From assembly GCA_016650125.1 (NCBI GenBank), contig JAENWT010000012.1, positions 20,904 to 84,903 of the forward strand: 64,000 nucleotides of DNA. Reading direction: 5' to 3'. The notes under the pieces were generated by a model. It was not told where the DNA came from. It saw nothing but the letters and a program-made list of their open reading frames with translations, and searched no databases. Position 1 is the stretch's first letter, and every line of letters starts with the position of its first letter. The DNA is from Thermoleophilia bacterium (GTDB lineage Bacteria > Actinomycetota > Thermoleophilia > Solirubrobacterales > 70-9). The position numbers were made by a program, and so were the translations under genes. Positions 55,091-63,086 of this stretch are shown one piece after another.

Positions 55091-55852
55091 TTAGAGCTGT
55101 TGAGGCTTCGCCCGCCCCAGGTCCCGGTCTTTGAGGCGGTAGGAATCCCCCTTCAGGCTGAGGATCTCGGCGTGGTGAACCAGGCGATCGATCATCGCCG
55201 CGGCAACCACTTCGTCGCCGAAGATCTCGCCCCACGCCGAGAAGGGCTTGTTCGAGGTAACGATCAAAGAGGCCCGCTCGTAGCGGGCAGATATCAGCGA
55301 GAACATCAGGTTGGCGGCCTCGGGGTCAAACGGGATGTAGCCGACCTCGTCGATGATCAAGAGCGGAACCCGGCCGAGTTTGGTGATCTCGTCCTCGAGC
55401 CTGCCCTCCCGCTTTGCTTCGAGCAACCGGGCCACCCATTCGGTGGCGGAGGCAAAAAGGGTCCGGTGGCCGGCCAGGCAGGCCCTGATCCCAATCGCGG
55501 TAGCGATATGGGTCTTGCCGGTTCCGGGCGGTCCGAGCAGGATCACGTTCTCCTGCTGCCGCAGGAAGTCGAGTTGGCCGAGGTGCTCGGCAATTGCTCG
55601 CTTGATCGAAGCCTGGAACTTGAAGTCGAACTCCTCCAAGGACTTCCTGGCGGGAAAGCGGGCTGAGCGGATTCTCGCCTCGCCGCCGTGGGATTCCCGG
55701 GCCGAGACCTCGGTCGAAAGCAGCGCCTCGGCGAAGCGCTCGAAAGACCATTCTTCTTGTCGGGCCCGCTCGGCAAGGGCCGGCATCGCTTCCGCCGCGG
55801 CCGGCGCCTTCATCTGCCGGAAGAGGTGGGTCAGTTCAGCTGTCTCGCTCAT
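55091..55852 (-). CDS. istB: IS21-family helper ATPase IstB
   Basis: 253 residues, AAA+ ATPase of the DnaA/DnaC class that assists transposition. Walker A LLGPPGTGKTHIATAIG, Walker B LLIIDEVGYIPFD, sensor region LIVTSNKPFSAWGEIFGDE. Its ATG overlaps the istA stop by 4 bp. Confidence 0.95.
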   Translation of the reverse strand: MSETAELTHLFRQMKAPAAAEAMPALAERARQEEWSFERFAEALLSTEVSARESHGGEARIRSARFPARKSLEEFDFKFQASIKRAIAEHLGQLDFLRQQENVILLGPPGTGKTHIATAIGIRACLAGHRTLFASATEWVARLLEAKREGRLEDEITKLGRVPLLIIDEVGYIPFDPEAANLMFSLISARYERASLIVTSNKPFSAWGEIFGDEVVAAAMIDRLVHHAEILSLKGDSYRLKDRDLGRAKPQQL

Positions 55853-57069
55853 GCGCTGAGCAGCTGGTCGTAGCGTTCAAGGGAGCGGATCTCGACTTCG
55901 GTGTCTTTGGGTCTTGGCCGGTAACCGAGCCGCTCGGCTCTCATCTCGTCAAGGGCGGCCTGGTGGGCCGGGTCGGTGAAGGTCAGGCCTTTGGCGAAGA
56001 TGCGGGTGTGGCGGCAGGCGATCTCGCCGGTGTCGAGCTCAACCGCCAGGACCTGATCCTGGCTGGCCCGAAGCTCGACCCTTCGGCCAACCAGCCGCGG
56101 GTCGAGCGAATAGTCGTTTGAATCGAAGCGGAGATATGGCTGGGCCGGCACCCTGATCACCTGTTGGTGGTCGGTGCCCGGAAGAGTGTTCGGCAGCGGT
56201 TTCATCGAGGCTTTCTCCTCTTGGAAGTGATCGGTGATCATCTGCCCGGTTTTGCGGTGCTTCCGGGCGTTTGCCTTGGCCAGCCACCTGTTGAGCTGGT
56301 CTTGGAAGTCGAGCGGGTTGGCGAAGCTTCGGCCAGCCTCGAAGTTGCCGTGGAGGTAGCGGTGGCTTCGCTCGAGAGCGCCCTTTGCCTGCGGATCTCT
56401 CGGGGCCAGAATGATCCAGCCGAGGCTGAGCTCTCCGAGCCAGGCGGCGAAGTTGTCGCTTGGGCGGCCGGCTGATTTGTGCAGGGCACCTTCGCGGTCG
56501 ATCACCACTTTCTCGGGCAGGGCGCCCAGCTGCCCGAGGCATTCATTCATGCCCCAGGCGATGTCTTCGAAGCGCTTGGAGAAGATCAAAGCTGCGCAGA
56601 GCATCTTCGAATACGGCAGCTCGCCGGTCAGGAGGTAACCCCGGCGACTCTGGCCCCAGCCAACCGGGACCTTCTCGCGAAGCTCCATCAGGTCGAACTG
56701 GATCAGCTCCCCGCGCCGGTAGACGGTGTGTTGGAAGGTGCGAGGTGGTGGTGCGAAGCGCGGGCGGATCTCAGCCAGAAACTCGTTCAGGATCGACTTG
56801 CCGCCGGTGTAGCCGAGGGCTTGGATCTCTTCGAGGATGCGGACCCCGGAGAGGTCGTATCTTCCCTCGAGCAGGCGCTCGATCTCGTCCTTGAAGGGAT
56901 CGAGCTTGGAGGAACCTTTCGGGCGGCCGTAGTTCGGAGGCTTAGCTGCCTCCAGCGCTCGTCTTATGGTCCTGCGATTGAGGCCGGTTCGCCTCGCGAT
57001 CTCTCTTTGCGAAAGTCGCTCGACCCGGCTCATCCTTCTGATCTCGGCCCATCTCTCCACTTCGAGCAC
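55849..57069 (-). CDS. istA: IS21-family transposase IstA
   Basis: 406 residues. An N-terminal helix-turn-helix (LSQREIARRTGLNRRTIRRAL) and an rve DDE core: FDLMEL, VVIDREGALH, and the E in RDPQAKGALERSHRYLHG. Complete. Confidence 0.94.
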   Translation of the reverse strand: MLEVERWAEIRRMSRVERLSQREIARRTGLNRRTIRRALEAAKPPNYGRPKGSSKLDPFKDEIERLLEGRYDLSGVRILEEIQALGYTGGKSILNEFLAEIRPRFAPPPRTFQHTVYRRGELIQFDLMELREKVPVGWGQSRRGYLLTGELPYSKMLCAALIFSKRFEDIAWGMNECLGQLGALPEKVVIDREGALHKSAGRPSDNFAAWLGELSLGWIILAPRDPQAKGALERSHRYLHGNFEAGRSFANPLDFQDQLNRWLAKANARKHRKTGQMITDHFQEEKASMKPLPNTLPGTDHQQVIRVPAQPYLRFDSNDYSLDPRLVGRRVELRASQDQVLAVELDTGEIACRHTRIFAKGLTFTDPAHQAALDEMRAERLGYRPRPKDTEVEIRSLERYDQLLSA

Positions 57070-57140
57070 TGCCTTCCTCCGTCTCGATCGACTTCGATCA
57101 AGACAGGATCTACGCTCCGGCCAGGTTGCCCTGGTCAGCT

Positions 57141-57198
57141 GCCGGGTGGTGCACTTTTAAACCGGCAGGTGTGGTGCAGTATTGGACCGGCGCCTACA
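57141..57198. repeat. IS21 right end with two tandem terminal repeats
   Basis: Contains the units at 57141-57166 and 57168-57191, inverted relative to the left end. The inner unit reads GCCGGTTTAAAAGTGCACC on the other strand. Confidence 0.8.
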
Positions 57199-57676
57199 CT
57201 TGGCGAGACACCGGGCGTTGAGGACTACAAAAGGATCCGAAAGGAACTGGATGAAGATCTCGAACCGGTCTCCCAGATCCTCAAGCATTTTCAAGGATCG
57301 TGGTTCTTGGCCCGAGAGGCGATCGACATAACCGAGGTCGCTACTCCGCGACGTATCCAGGAGCGGTTCACGAAGAGACGCCTCGGCAAGACCTGGAGGT
57401 ACACAGACAAGACGCTGCGAGAGACGATCATCCGAGCAGCTGACGAGATTGGCCATGTTCCGCAGGTGTCCGAGTTCGTCTGGTGGAGGGAACGCCAGGT
57501 CGAGCTGGCTAAATCCAAAGGTGAAGATCTCCACATCCCGTCCCCAACCCCCTATCGTCAACGGTTCGTGACCTGGGAAGGCGCGCTACGGAACTACGGA
57601 TTCAGTGAAGAAGAGATCCTTCAAAGGTTGGAGCGGGGATGAGCGCGATCGCCCCGGCAGAACGTTGGCCGATTCG

Positions 57677-57991
57677 TCAGGCCGACTCTTCGGCTAGATC
57701 GACCCAGTGGCGTCCGCGGTCTGTCAGTGAGTACAGAACCATTTTGTATGCCGGTTGCGACTTGGCCAAACCGGCACGTTTGGCTTTCCGTAGATGGTGG
57801 GATGCCGTGCTGACGCTCAGGTCCGCCATCGCGGCTAGATCAGAGACGCATGTCCCGTGTGGGTTGCGGCCGATGAGACTCAGAAGTAAGAGTCGCGACG
57901 GGTCGGACAAGATCGCAAGCTCGGCGCTTAGCTCGATGCACGCACTAGGGCTCAGAGAAATGGTGCCGACGGCTTTCATACGATCGGGCAC
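57677..57991 (-). CDS. ArsR-family winged-helix regulator
   Basis: 104 residues. The winged helix includes AELAILSDPSRLLLLSLIGR and VSDLAAMADLSVSTASHHLRKA. No obvious metal-binding Cys pair (ELCVC type) is visible, so the signal is unknown. Divergent from the transposase-like gene, with a perfect dyad in between. Confidence 0.8.
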   Translation of the reverse strand: MPDRMKAVGTISLSPSACIELSAELAILSDPSRLLLLSLIGRNPHGTCVSDLAAMADLSVSTASHHLRKAKRAGLAKSQPAYKMVLYSLTDRGRHWVDLAEESA

Positions 57992-58052
57992 TCCTGAGCT
58001 GTCGGTATCTGGCGCATTTCGAGACGTGAGACGACTGACCCCTTTTTTGAAT

Positions 58053-58080
58053 TGTCATTCAAACGATCTTGCGAATGACA
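58053..58080. promoter_or_regulatory. Operator candidate TGTCATTC-N12-GAATGACA
   Basis: An 8-bp perfect inverted repeat between the ArsR-like gene (57991) and the transposase-like gene (58115). Position and symmetry fit an ArsR-family operator. A further TGTAATGACA lies at about 58091-58100. Confidence 0.6.
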
Positions 58081-58114
58081 GAGATTCAATTGTAATGACA
58101 CGAGTGTTAGCTGC

Positions 58115-59617
58115 ATGGCCCGCGTCAGTAAGTACAAAGCTTTCAGAGACCACGCCGCCCAATTCAATGGCAACAACGTGGTCGATGCGCCCGAGGCCGG
58201 GAGCAGACTAATGGACTACTTCGAGCCGCTAAGAAGGACCAGGGTCAAGTGGGGAAAGTTTCCTCGGCCCGATGAGACCGCGGACGTCTACTGGGCCAAG
58301 AAGCGGCCAGAACTTGCCCACATCACCGACGCGAAACTCAGCCGGATGATGATGGAGCACGAAATGTTCGAGCTCATCCTCGGAGAGAAGCTCGATCTGA
58401 TCGACAGTCGAAGCCAGAACCTAGGAGGCAAGATCTGTGGCCGCCGAATCTCGTGGACCGCCCGCCAACTCGAACTGATCCTCGTTTACCGACGACTAAG
58501 TGGCACTGGGACGATCAAACGCTGTCTGGCAAGTCTGCGCGGTGATCACGTGGCCAGGGAGCAGCTTGGCCTCGGTGATGATCTACCTTCAGCGCCGACG
58601 ATCTGTAGATACAAGAGTCAGCACTTCGATTTTTCCGAACGATGCCTCCTCTACCAAAGGCTTGACAGGCATCTGCGCCAGCTGGTCGTAGCCCTTCCCG
58701 GACTAGATAAAGAGGCAGAGAAGCTCGGCTTAGATGGGTCCTCTCACGAGACGCATTACATGCCCCCGCCTTTAGAGAAGAACCGAGAACGATTCGCGGA
58801 CCAGAATGTCACGGCTCCAGACGGCGGACATCGAGGTGGCGATAAACGCGGAAGGGGGTGGCAGCTGCTTTGTCTGTTCACCGAGCACGGGACACCCCTG
58901 GCATGGGAAGTAGCTCCGATCAACGAAGGAGAACCAACCGTCGCCAAGCGCGTGATTACGAGCTACGAAGATCAGGTGCTTCCCCATCGAAGAAGAGACA
59001 CCATCTCGGTGATCACGTGCGATGGTGGGTTCCAAGGGTCGGAGCTTCACCAGAAAATGCTCGCGGTTGGTCTGGTCCCGAACGTTCACAAGGCGTCGCA
59101 CTCTGGATCGAAAACGAGCCGTGACAACGTCGCTGAGAAGCTGGCAACTCGAAGTCACTTCTTTCATGCGAACAAACCGCACTACGCCAACTGGTGGGTC
59201 AATGGACTGGAAGAACTCGGCTGCTCTTGCGGAACGGGAAACACCGAACGGCTTGTTTCGCGCAGGAAGACAGGCGCGATCAAGACCGCCCTCAAGGGAA
59301 GCTGTTCCAACTGCGGAAACGTAACTATCACCTCTGGAAAATGGCGGAGATCACAGAATCCGAATCGAATTCGAGTAGCGCTGGACATCGAGTCCGGAGA
59401 ACCGAGTATCGGTAACCCTCTGAACTACTACGACCCGTTGGCTCGGGAGTATGGACGCGGCCGGTTTAGCTGGAACGAATCGCTCCACGCAACATTCCAA
59501 AAGCGATTCGGCCTTTTGAAGACCTGCTGGAACAAGACCACTGACGAAGTAACTACGGAGTTCGCGATCGCGTTCAGCGCGATTTCGATTCTGCTGCTGG
59601 AAAGGAATGAAGATTGA
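58115..59617 (+). CDS. DDE-transposase-like protein, no terminal repeats seen
   Basis: 500 residues. Candidate catalytic acids: D207 in LGLDGSSHETHY, D303 in ISVITCDGGFQGSEL, E455 in SWNESLHATFQKRFG. A Cys pair set (C370, C372, C397, C400) between the second and third acids could bind zinc. The last part RFGLLKTCWNK...AFSAISILLL is typical of IS-transposase C-termini. I could not find flanking inverted repeats, and it has an ArsR-type control region, so it may be domesticated. Confidence 0.55.
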   Translation: MARVSKYKAFRDHAAQFNGNNVVDAPEAGSRLMDYFEPLRRTRVKWGKFPRPDETADVYWAKKRPELAHITDAKLSRMMMEHEMFELILGEKLDLIDSRSQNLGGKICGRRISWTARQLELILVYRRLSGTGTIKRCLASLRGDHVAREQLGLGDDLPSAPTICRYKSQHFDFSERCLLYQRLDRHLRQLVVALPGLDKEAEKLGLDGSSHETHYMPPPLEKNRERFADQNVTAPDGGHRGGDKRGRGWQLLCLFTEHGTPLAWEVAPINEGEPTVAKRVITSYEDQVLPHRRRDTISVITCDGGFQGSELHQKMLAVGLVPNVHKASHSGSKTSRDNVAEKLATRSHFFHANKPHYANWWVNGLEELGCSCGTGNTERLVSRRKTGAIKTALKGSCSNCGNVTITSGKWRRSQNPNRIRVALDIESGEPSIGNPLNYYDPLAREYGRGRFSWNESLHATFQKRFGLLKTCWNKTTDEVTTEFAIAFSAISILLLERNED

Positions 59618-59722
59618 GTAGGACGTTCCTCTCCGACGTGTTGCTCCGAATATTCGCCCTATTCACCCTTTTCGATGTGATCAATTTCAGGAACAGTGTC
59701 CGAAAGAGGTTCGTCACCGGGA

Positions 59723-59908
59723 TCAATCACGATCTTTGCTCCGGTCAGTTTCGGATCTACTTATCCGGTTCAGCGCATCCAAGGAGTCGCCGTTAGTTAG
59801 AGCTTTGCCTTCGGTATGCATCTCAGCAACTGTGTCGGAAAGCGGCTCCTCATCGTTTCCGTCCTCCTTGGCCTGGTCTACGTCCTGATTTTCGCGTCTA
59901 TCACTCAT
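59723..59908 (-). CDS. Small acidic hypothetical protein
   Basis: 61 residues, strongly charged. A block EEPLSDTVAEM is echoed downstream as DEPLSDTVPEI in another frame (59660-59740), so the gene may have been longer and suffered a frameshift. Low certainty. Confidence 0.35.
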   Translation of the reverse strand: MSDRRENQDVDQAKEDGNDEEPLSDTVAEMHTEGKALTNGDSLDALNRISRSETDRSKDRD

Positions 59909-59963
59909 CGTCCCATCTCATTCTAGCGAGAGCACAACGGTTGCTAAAGCACAGTTCGAACCT

Positions 59964-60161
59964 CTAATCATGCGACGTCTCTGTTTGTTCGTCAGTCAAA
60001 TTGATTACTTGCGTCTCGGCGTCATCGCTTCCTAGGAAGTCGCGCACGTCCGGCTCCGTGTCTGACAAACCACCATCCTCGCCTGAACTCCCTTCGCTTG
60101 GCGGAGGGTCCGCATGCGATGATTCTTCCTCAGCACGATGAGGATCGTTGGGTCTATTCAT
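59964..60161 (-). CDS. Small acidic hypothetical protein
   Basis: 65 residues from the ATG at 60161, which overlaps the stop of the membrane protein gene; a longer frame from 60251 is possible but overlaps more. Pro/Ser/Glu/Asp-rich and probably unstructured. No family. Confidence 0.4.
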   Translation of the reverse strand: MNRPNDPHRAEEESSHADPPPSEGSSGEDGGLSDTEPDVRDFLGSDDAETQVINLTDEQTETSHD

Positions 60162-60876
60162 GTCGGCCTTTCTGAACTTGCGGAGCACCTGGCTTAGCCC
60201 GGACGTCTCCTGTTTCATTTTCTCGGACTTTCGTCTTACCGCGCCCGCCACTACGTTCTCGCAGGACTTTGAGTCGGTTTTTCGAACTGTCGTCCGTCTG
60301 CGACTCAGGTGAGATGACCACGAAGGGCTTGGCTTCTGTTCCCAGTCCCGTTGCCTCGGGCTCTGCGGAAATCACGCCCACTAGCGCAATAGAGGCCAAG
60401 AGAGTCGCTGAGAAGCCGTAGACCCCGCGGTTCAGATTTTTGGCCTTCTTTTCATTGTGAACTTCGTAGACCTTCACCGCATCCCGAATTGCTTTCAGAG
60501 TTCGAATTTGGAGCTCCTCAGGGGGCTGAGTCTGGAATCTTGAGTCGTTGATGTAGTTGTCGATTTCAGACGAGGAGATCGACACAAACCACGCGGGAGC
60601 GAGCACCCCGTGAACCAAAGAAAAGAGGGCGAATACGGCACTGGCCGAGGCGACAATTATCAACCCATACACAGGTATGTCCCAAGAGGCGTCGTGGATT
60701 CCTTCAACCCCTAGAGGAACGATCAGGGCGAGAACTAGCCCTGTGAAACCAGCCAACTGCCCTGCCCTAGTTTCAAGAGACGAAGCGCGCCTCTCTTGAT
60801 CCTCAAACATAATCCGCGCGTTGGATGTCGTCCAGGCGACGGTCTGTGGATTGGTATCTGTCGGGAGTGGGCTCAT
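60154..60876 (-). CDS. Three-helix membrane protein (effector-like)
   Basis: 240 residues. Helices at about 43-60 (LAGFTGLVLALIVPLG), 70-95 and 148-168, with a charged N-terminal helix FEDQERRASSLETRAGQ before the first. This N-terminal design resembles membrane effectors of nucleotide-triggered defence systems (Pycsar-type or SLATT families), but no nucleotide cyclase is nearby. The C-terminal tail is basic. Starts 6 bp after the gene before it. Confidence 0.6.
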   Translation of the reverse strand: MSPLPTDTNPQTVAWTTSNARIMFEDQERRASSLETRAGQLAGFTGLVLALIVPLGVEGIHDASWDIPVYGLIIVASASAVFALFSLVHGVLAPAWFVSISSSEIDNYINDSRFQTQPPEELQIRTLKAIRDAVKVYEVHNEKKAKNLNRGVYGFSATLLASIALVGVISAEPEATGLGTEAKPFVVISPESQTDDSSKNRLKVLRERSGGRGKTKVRENETGDVRAKPGAPQVQKGRHE

Positions 60877-60882
60877 GGTTTT

Positions 60883-61269
60883 TTATTCCGCCCGGCTCAC
60901 AAGCGACCGCTTGTGATGCCCAAGTGAGGTCAGCCGAAATCTCAAGGGAGCTTCGGTCTGCTCGGCCCAACCCCGATCTACGAGCTCCGACAGGCCCGCT
61001 TCAAAATCGACGGCGTCTGATCCTGACCAAAATCCCCGCTGACTTTCAATGTTCCCATGCGTCTCCCATCCATCCGAGTCAGGACCGATTGGATCATCGA
61101 GAGCCAGATACGCAAAATATGCATCGTCCTTCGGGACGTAGATCGATGCTCCACGACAGGCGGGATGGACCGAGACTGGGTCAGGCTCACCAGCTACCCG
61201 AATGAGAGTGCCCCCTCTTTCCTCGGTGATCAGAGTCCCGCAGACGTAACAAGTTGTAGGCGATGACAC
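60883..61269 (-). CDS. Small protein with a zinc-knuckle-like N-terminus
   Basis: 128 residues from a GTG at 61269, chosen for its ribosome-binding site (AGAGGA) and because it fits the gap behind the phosphatase gene. N-terminal TTCYVCGTLITEERGG and a downstream VHPACRG suggest a four-ligand zinc site. The rest reads like a winged helix (ELVDRGWAEQTEAPLRFRLT). Function unknown. Confidence 0.5.
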   Translation of the reverse strand: MSSPTTCYVCGTLITEERGGTLIRVAGEPDPVSVHPACRGASIYVPKDDAYFAYLALDDPIGPDSDGWETHGNIESQRGFWSGSDAVDFEAGLSELVDRGWAEQTEAPLRFRLTSLGHHKRSLVSRAE

Positions 61270-61288
61270 AGGTGGACTTCCTCTCGTT

Positions 61289-61777
61289 CTATTTGATTTC
61301 TGTCCAGTTCTCTGCCGCGTATCGACCGACGCCGCTCGGTCGATACGCCGGATAGAGCTCAATGAAGCCGGAGTGCGCAGACTCGAACGAACTGGAGTCA
61401 ATAACTCCAAGACGCTTGGATGAGTAGAGGAGCCCCACAGTCGGCGCTCTTGAAATTCCCCGATCGCAGGAGACCAGAACTTTGCGTCCCAGGGCCATTT
61501 GTTCAGCCATGAAATCAAGTATCCGAGTGAACCCACCGACCCCTGTCCAGTCGAAGAGCCTCGGGCTGGGGGCATCCACCCAATTCACCGACATAATCCT
61601 TCGTTCAGAGTCCTCCAGGAAAATGTAATTCGGATCAGTTTTGGTCGGAGTTCGTCCAAGGATCTGGCCATGAACCGTCTTCGCAACATTCACGCGAGCG
61701 AATTTTTCGTCCGTGCCGACCGAGGCAAAATCGGTTCGACCTCCTACAAAAAGGCTGGTTTCGCCAATTTGCTTCAA
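61289..61777 (-). CDS. Dual-specificity phosphatase-like protein
   Basis: 162 residues. The P-loop reads SCDRGISRAPT (C104 nucleophile, R110), matching C-x5-R but with Ser in place of the usual His before Cys. A general-acid Asp is likely at D68 in VNWVDAPSP. A member of the cysteine tyrosine/dual-specificity phosphatases or their nucleotide-acting relatives. Could counteract the kinase at 30383, but only position in the island links them. Confidence 0.72.
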   Translation of the reverse strand: MKQIGETSLFVGGRTDFASVGTDEKFARVNVAKTVHGQILGRTPTKTDPNYIFLEDSERRIMSVNWVDAPSPRLFDWTGVGGFTRILDFMAEQMALGRKVLVSCDRGISRAPTVGLLYSSKRLGVIDSSSFESAHSGFIELYPAYRPSGVGRYAAENWTEIK

Positions 61778-61825
61778 GGCTTACTCGCTGCTCCGGCAGA
61801 GAGTTTCGTCTCGTTTGCTTCCGCT

Positions 61826-62752
61826 CTACTCATAGGCCTTTGGGTTGTTCCGGCAGTAGTAATTGATTGAGCAGCATTTGTCGCGACACGGGGGAACTAC
61901 GTCCGATGCAGGTTTTACGTATGAGAAATCCGAAAAGGTCAACCGACCGTCTGACTTATCCTCGAAACCGGTCGGATAGCCGGTTCCTTCGTCGGGGTCT
62001 GCTGGCGAAGGCAACACCTTGAACTTGGCGCCTTGTAACGAAACGTCGACCACGACTACATCATCACCGTGCCACCTGAGCAAGTCGCCCAGCATGACCG
62101 GCGGATTGAGCGACAGAAGGAGCGCCTTCAAAGCATCACTTTGAAACCAAATCGTGACCGCGCCCGTGACCGTCGCGGCCAAAAACCAAGCTATTTGCGC
62201 ATCCCCCTCCGCGTCTCGCGCCATGAACAGCATGAAGAAAGTGACCGAGCCCGTGGCTATCAGCGTCGCGATAGCTCTGTGGAAAAACCAGACCCCAGTG
62301 ACTCGCGCCCACTTCTGCCCGCCGGACTCCTCACATGGAGCCTTTCGAACGATGCCTCCGACTCGGGGCAGGATCCAGAACCAATCAACCAGGCTAGAAA
62401 TGAAAATCGCGACGATCGCCACCGTTCCGCAGAACCCCACGAGCTTCACCGCCTCAGGCGGAAGAACCACGGCGTCTCCCCAAAGACCTTGACCGACCGC
62501 GATAGCTATCCCGCCAAGCCCTCCGGCCAGCCACTGGACCCGAACCAATTTGTCGAGATCAACGCGATGGCCTGGGGGAGTTCGAGGCGAGCGCCGACAA
62601 GCTAGGACATAGCCAGCATCCAAGACCATTCCGGCGATCAGAATCGCCCCGCCTCCGTAGGCCGCCGGTTCGTTGATTCCAAAGATCGCACAAGCCAAGA
62701 ACGCAACGAGCGCCACCGACACATAACGACTCATTGATTCCCTCGGTTCCAT
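61826..62752 (-). CDS. Polytopic membrane protein, unknown function
   Basis: 308 residues with about six membrane helices (starting YVSVALVAFLACAIFGI and ILIAGMVLDAGYVLA) and a soluble C-terminal tail from about residue 225. The tail has Cys residues near its end (CRDKCCSINYYC). No family recognised. First gene of the minus-strand operon that includes the phosphatase. Confidence 0.65.
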   Translation of the reverse strand: MEPRESMSRYVSVALVAFLACAIFGINEPAAYGGGAILIAGMVLDAGYVLACRRSPRTPPGHRVDLDKLVRVQWLAGGLGGIAIAVGQGLWGDAVVLPPEAVKLVGFCGTVAIVAIFISSLVDWFWILPRVGGIVRKAPCEESGGQKWARVTGVWFFHRAIATLIATGSVTFFMLFMARDAEGDAQIAWFLAATVTGAVTIWFQSDALKALLLSLNPPVMLGDLLRWHGDDVVVVDVSLQGAKFKVLPSPADPDEGTGYPTGFEDKSDGRLTFSDFSYVKPASDVVPPCRDKCCSINYYCRNNPKAYE

Positions 62753-63086
62753 CCAAGCAACCCTTTTCTCCCTGCCCCAGATTCAAGTTCAGGATACCTC
62801 AGGTGAACCAGGGACAAGGCGACAGACGCTAGGCACCGCTCCCCATTCGGGGGAAACACGAAGCGGACGAGAACCGAACACCCAGCTTCGAAGGAGGTGC
62901 GATCTGCCATCCAAGCCCAAGAGTGCCTTTTCAGACGATTTAGTTCTCTTTCACGAGCTCTAGAGCCAAATCTTTTTAGGGGTAACCGATCACGACCAAG
63001 AGAAAGCAGCCAACACGGCGCATAAATAGTGGGTATTTGCAGGGAGAAGTTGTGAAATCGATTGGGCAAGCACTATGAAACTGCAC
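62753..63086. other. Island right-end non-coding region
   Basis: Between the last island gene and the attachment core. A minus-strand frame exists but has no family resemblance or good start. It is AT-richer towards the boundary. No integrase gene, where one might expect it. Confidence 0.5.

Larger units (their letters stand above)
54955..57198 (-). mobile_element. IS21-family insertion sequence, 2,244 bp
   Basis: Both ends begin TGT (TGTCAAGGCCGG and, reverse-complemented, TGTAGGCGCCGG). The target duplication CTTGG is exact at 54950-54954 and 57199-57203. It carries istA and istB, both complete. Confidence 0.93.
54737..57642 (+). pseudogene. Homing-endonuclease-repeat-like gene interrupted by IS21
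   Basis: The two halves are 54737-54954 and 57204-57642. Joined without the IS and one 5-bp duplicate they read straight through (NRVAEVLG-ETPGVEDYKRIR), giving about 218 codons. The C-terminal part IPSPTPYRQRFVTWEGALRNYGF fits the YRxRFxxWxxAL pattern of homing-endonuclease-associated or helix-turn-helix repeats. As it stands, the 5' part would end after 77 residues. Confidence 0.7.

Noticed and set aside
56479..57203. N-terminal part of the long plus-strand frame ending at 57642
   Set aside because: It is antisense to istA; only the part after the IS end belongs to the interrupted gene.
58115..59617. Site-specific integrase for the island
   Set aside because: No R-H-R-Y tyrosine recombinase pattern or serine recombinase catalytic motif; residues fit a DDE fold instead.
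62731..63069. 112-codon minus-strand frame near the right island end
   Set aside because: No good start, no ribosome-binding site and no recognisable family; overlaps the start of the membrane protein gene.
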